Source: Chloroflexus aurantiacus J-10-fl (GTDB taxonomy: Bacteria; Chloroflexota; Chloroflexia; Chloroflexales; Chloroflexaceae). From it: DNA of 64,000 bases. A program made the translations under genes and the position numbers. The stretch lies in the NCBI RefSeq assembly GCF_000018865.1, contig NC_010175.1, forward strand, positions 1 to 64,000. The letters run 5' to 3'. The notes under the pieces are model-generated. The model saw only the letters and a list, made by a program, of their open reading frames with translations. It ran no database searches and was not told the DNA's origin. Positions 62,849-64,000 of this stretch are shown here, piece by piece; within the stretch, counting starts at the first letter, position 1, and every line of letters begins with the position of its first letter.

Positions 62849-64000
62849 TCACGACCTGTGATGCTTTTCGCCAAAAAGACGGTAATTCAGCACTGGAAAG
62901 ATGGAGTCGTGGCTCTCGATCTGCTCCAGTGCGAAGAGGTCTGTTGCACTAAGCGATTCCTGACGGGCAAGGAGCAGAAGGTGATCAAAGCGATCAAGAT
63001 ACCGTTGCCAACCGGGATCACTCTCCATCAGCCAGTCACTCATCTCAGCCAGCAATAGCTCACGCGCCGCCTGGGTTAAGACTCGTTCACGCAAGCCTTC
63101 AGCAGCCGGATAGTAGGTCACCAGTTCGGCAAAACGACGTTCGGCCTCATACAATGACTGCCGGTAATGGTCGGTGAATGGCGATTGCCAGGAGGTCGCA
63201 GATGCGTCTGCCTGCGCTGTAGCCTGTAGGACAACCGTATCATTGCTGGAGAGATGGTGCAGTAGACTACCCGGCTGGGTCAGACGCAGACGGGGATCGG
63301 TGGCACAGCGTGTTAATACTGCCTGCAACCAGGTAGGCCCCTCAAACCAGTTCCTGCTCCAAAGCCGTGCATCTATCGGTACTACCAGCGTTGTCTCTGA
63401 TGGAAGCTGGCTCAATCGGAAAAGCAATTGATCGACGAAGTGATTGGCATGTTCCTGGGCACGCCGTAGCGCATCATACGGATCGTATGGCTGCGGGGCA
63501 TCGGCTCCATTGGCGGTATAACCGGTTGGATCGGCAGGGTTGCGGTAGAGCGGATCGCCAGGGTAACCCAGTTCCACCGACCAAATGTGGCGAGCGAGGT
63601 CAGCCTCTACCCCAATCGCAGCCAGCCGACGTGGTACAAGCCAGCCGGGTAGGTGACCGTGTTGGAGTTGGACATTGGAAGGATCGACGATCACATATCG
63701 TAGATCGAGTTCTAGAATAATGCGCTCTAACCCATCACGCCAGGCACTACCGGGCAGCCAGAGTCCTTCCGGTCGCTTGAGGTAGCGCGAGATGTAGAGC
63801 AAGCCGTGCTCAAGTTGGGCGCGAACCATGCCCTCGTGCCCAAGGAAAGGCAGGATTGCATAACTGGCTGGTACGCAGAGTGGGGTAATCAGCCCGGCTG
63901 CTACCAGCTCCTGAAGCCGGCCAAGCGGATTGCGCTGATAGCGGATGGTGAAACTACGCAGTAGTTGACGGTCCCAATCGAGGTAAAAACGGGCCAGATA
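62849..64000 (-). CDS. GH57-like glycosidase/branching-enzyme homologue, 5' end outside window
   Basis: The frame is open from the window edge: 383 residues are seen, starting YLARFYLDWDRQLLRSFT in the edge fragment. The pattern is that of GH57: PLCVPASYAILPFLGHEGMV, YLKRPEGLWLPGSAWRDGLE, VIVDPSNVQLQ, TTLVVPIDARLWSRNWFEGP. In active GH57 enzymes the third motif is WLPECAY with Glu as nucleophile. Here it is WLPGSAW, so the Glu is missing, and GHWW of region 4 reads SRNW. The protein may be inactive or have changed activity. The C-terminal helical part (about 240-383) fits a branching-enzyme C-domain. It precedes the methyltransferase-HNH gene by 18 bases. Confidence 0.75.
   Translation of the reverse strand, partial: YLARFYLDWDRQLLRSFTIRYQRNPLGRLQELVAAGLITPLCVPASYAILPFLGHEGMVRAQLEHGLLYISRYLKRPEGLWLPGSAWRDGLERIILELDLRYVIVDPSNVQLQHGHLPGWLVPRRLAAIGVEADLARHIWSVELGYPGDPLYRNPADPTGYTANGADAPQPYDPYDALRRAQEHANHFVDQLLFRLSQLPSETTLVVPIDARLWSRNWFEGPTWLQAVLTRCATDPRLRLTQPGSLLHHLSSNDTVVLQATAQADASATSWQSPFTDHYRQSLYEAERRFAELVTYYPAAEGLRERVLTQAARELLLAEMSDWLMESDPGWQRYLDRFDHLLLLARQESLSATDLFALEQIESHDSIFPVLNYRLFGEKHHRS

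Overview
The window looks like the first 64 kb of a Chloroflexus-type chromosome (filamentous anoxygenic phototroph, phylum Chloroflexota). It opens with two perfect DnaA boxes and dnaA, which is where deposited chromosomes are usually cut. The moderately GC-rich sequence, the propionate/acetate activation genes, a methylmalonyl-CoA mutase B12 subunit with its MeaB chaperone, a CtaA-CtaB fusion and a minCDE operon all fit that group. The genus assignment is an inference from gene content; no 16S gene or other formal marker is present.

Layout. 1-6.1 kb: oriC boxes, dnaA, a PrpE-like acyl-CoA synthetase and acs, separated by clear terminators and promoters. 6.2-12.3 kb (minus strand): zinc-ribbon Ser/Thr kinase, Era GTPase with an N-terminal DUF2283 extension, AI-2E family membrane protein, minCDE. 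12.4-18.5 kb: arsenic-type island with gap-arsJ, a merR broken by a stop codon, and arsR, a small thioredoxin and an ArsP-family permease, with two matching candidate ArsR operators. 18.9-23.5 kb: gene-poor stretch of decayed transposases, inverted-repeat-bounded elements and a broken nucleotidyltransferase, with one intact methyltransferase. 23.5-33.7 kb: a split TtrS-like sensor (PhnD-like lipoprotein, histidine kinase, response regulator) followed by a tetrathionate-reductase-like BCA molybdoenzyme, an AhpD-like protein and an FmdE-like protein. 34-45.4 kb (mostly minus strand): ErpA-like protein, CtaA-CtaB fusion, REC-GGDEF protein, dehydrogenase, fmt (plus), SCP2 (plus), SH3 protein (plus), plsC, DUF2231, YigZ and a stand-alone protein resembling the C-terminus of type IIG restriction enzymes. 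45.5-53.5 kb: large MalT/BTAD regulator with an internal frameshift, leuB, mcm small subunit, meaB, phosphohexomutase. 53.7-58.8 kb: five-gene operon of two different ATP-grasp ligases, a TroA/BtuF-like metal receptor, a DUF547 protein and a probable selenoprotein. 58.9-64 kb: nucleotidyltransferase, lipoprotein with a poly-A frameshift at its start, methyltransferase-HNH fusion and a partial GH57-like protein.

The strongest new signal is at 57978-58823. An in-frame TGA forms a UxxC motif where, from family recall, relatives carry Cys, and an 8-bp perfect hairpin with a GTG loop starts 11 nt downstream, as in bacterial SECIS elements. Conventional gene calling would split this into two ORFs. 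Other notable items are an RF2-like CTT-TGA shift site that restores the BTAD domain of the regulator, the ArsJ/GAPDH organoarsenical efflux pair, the Ttr-like respiratory cluster, and a 225-bp MITE-like element present twice, one copy nested in another dispersed repeat with a target duplication.

All assignments come from reading motifs by eye; no database search was run.
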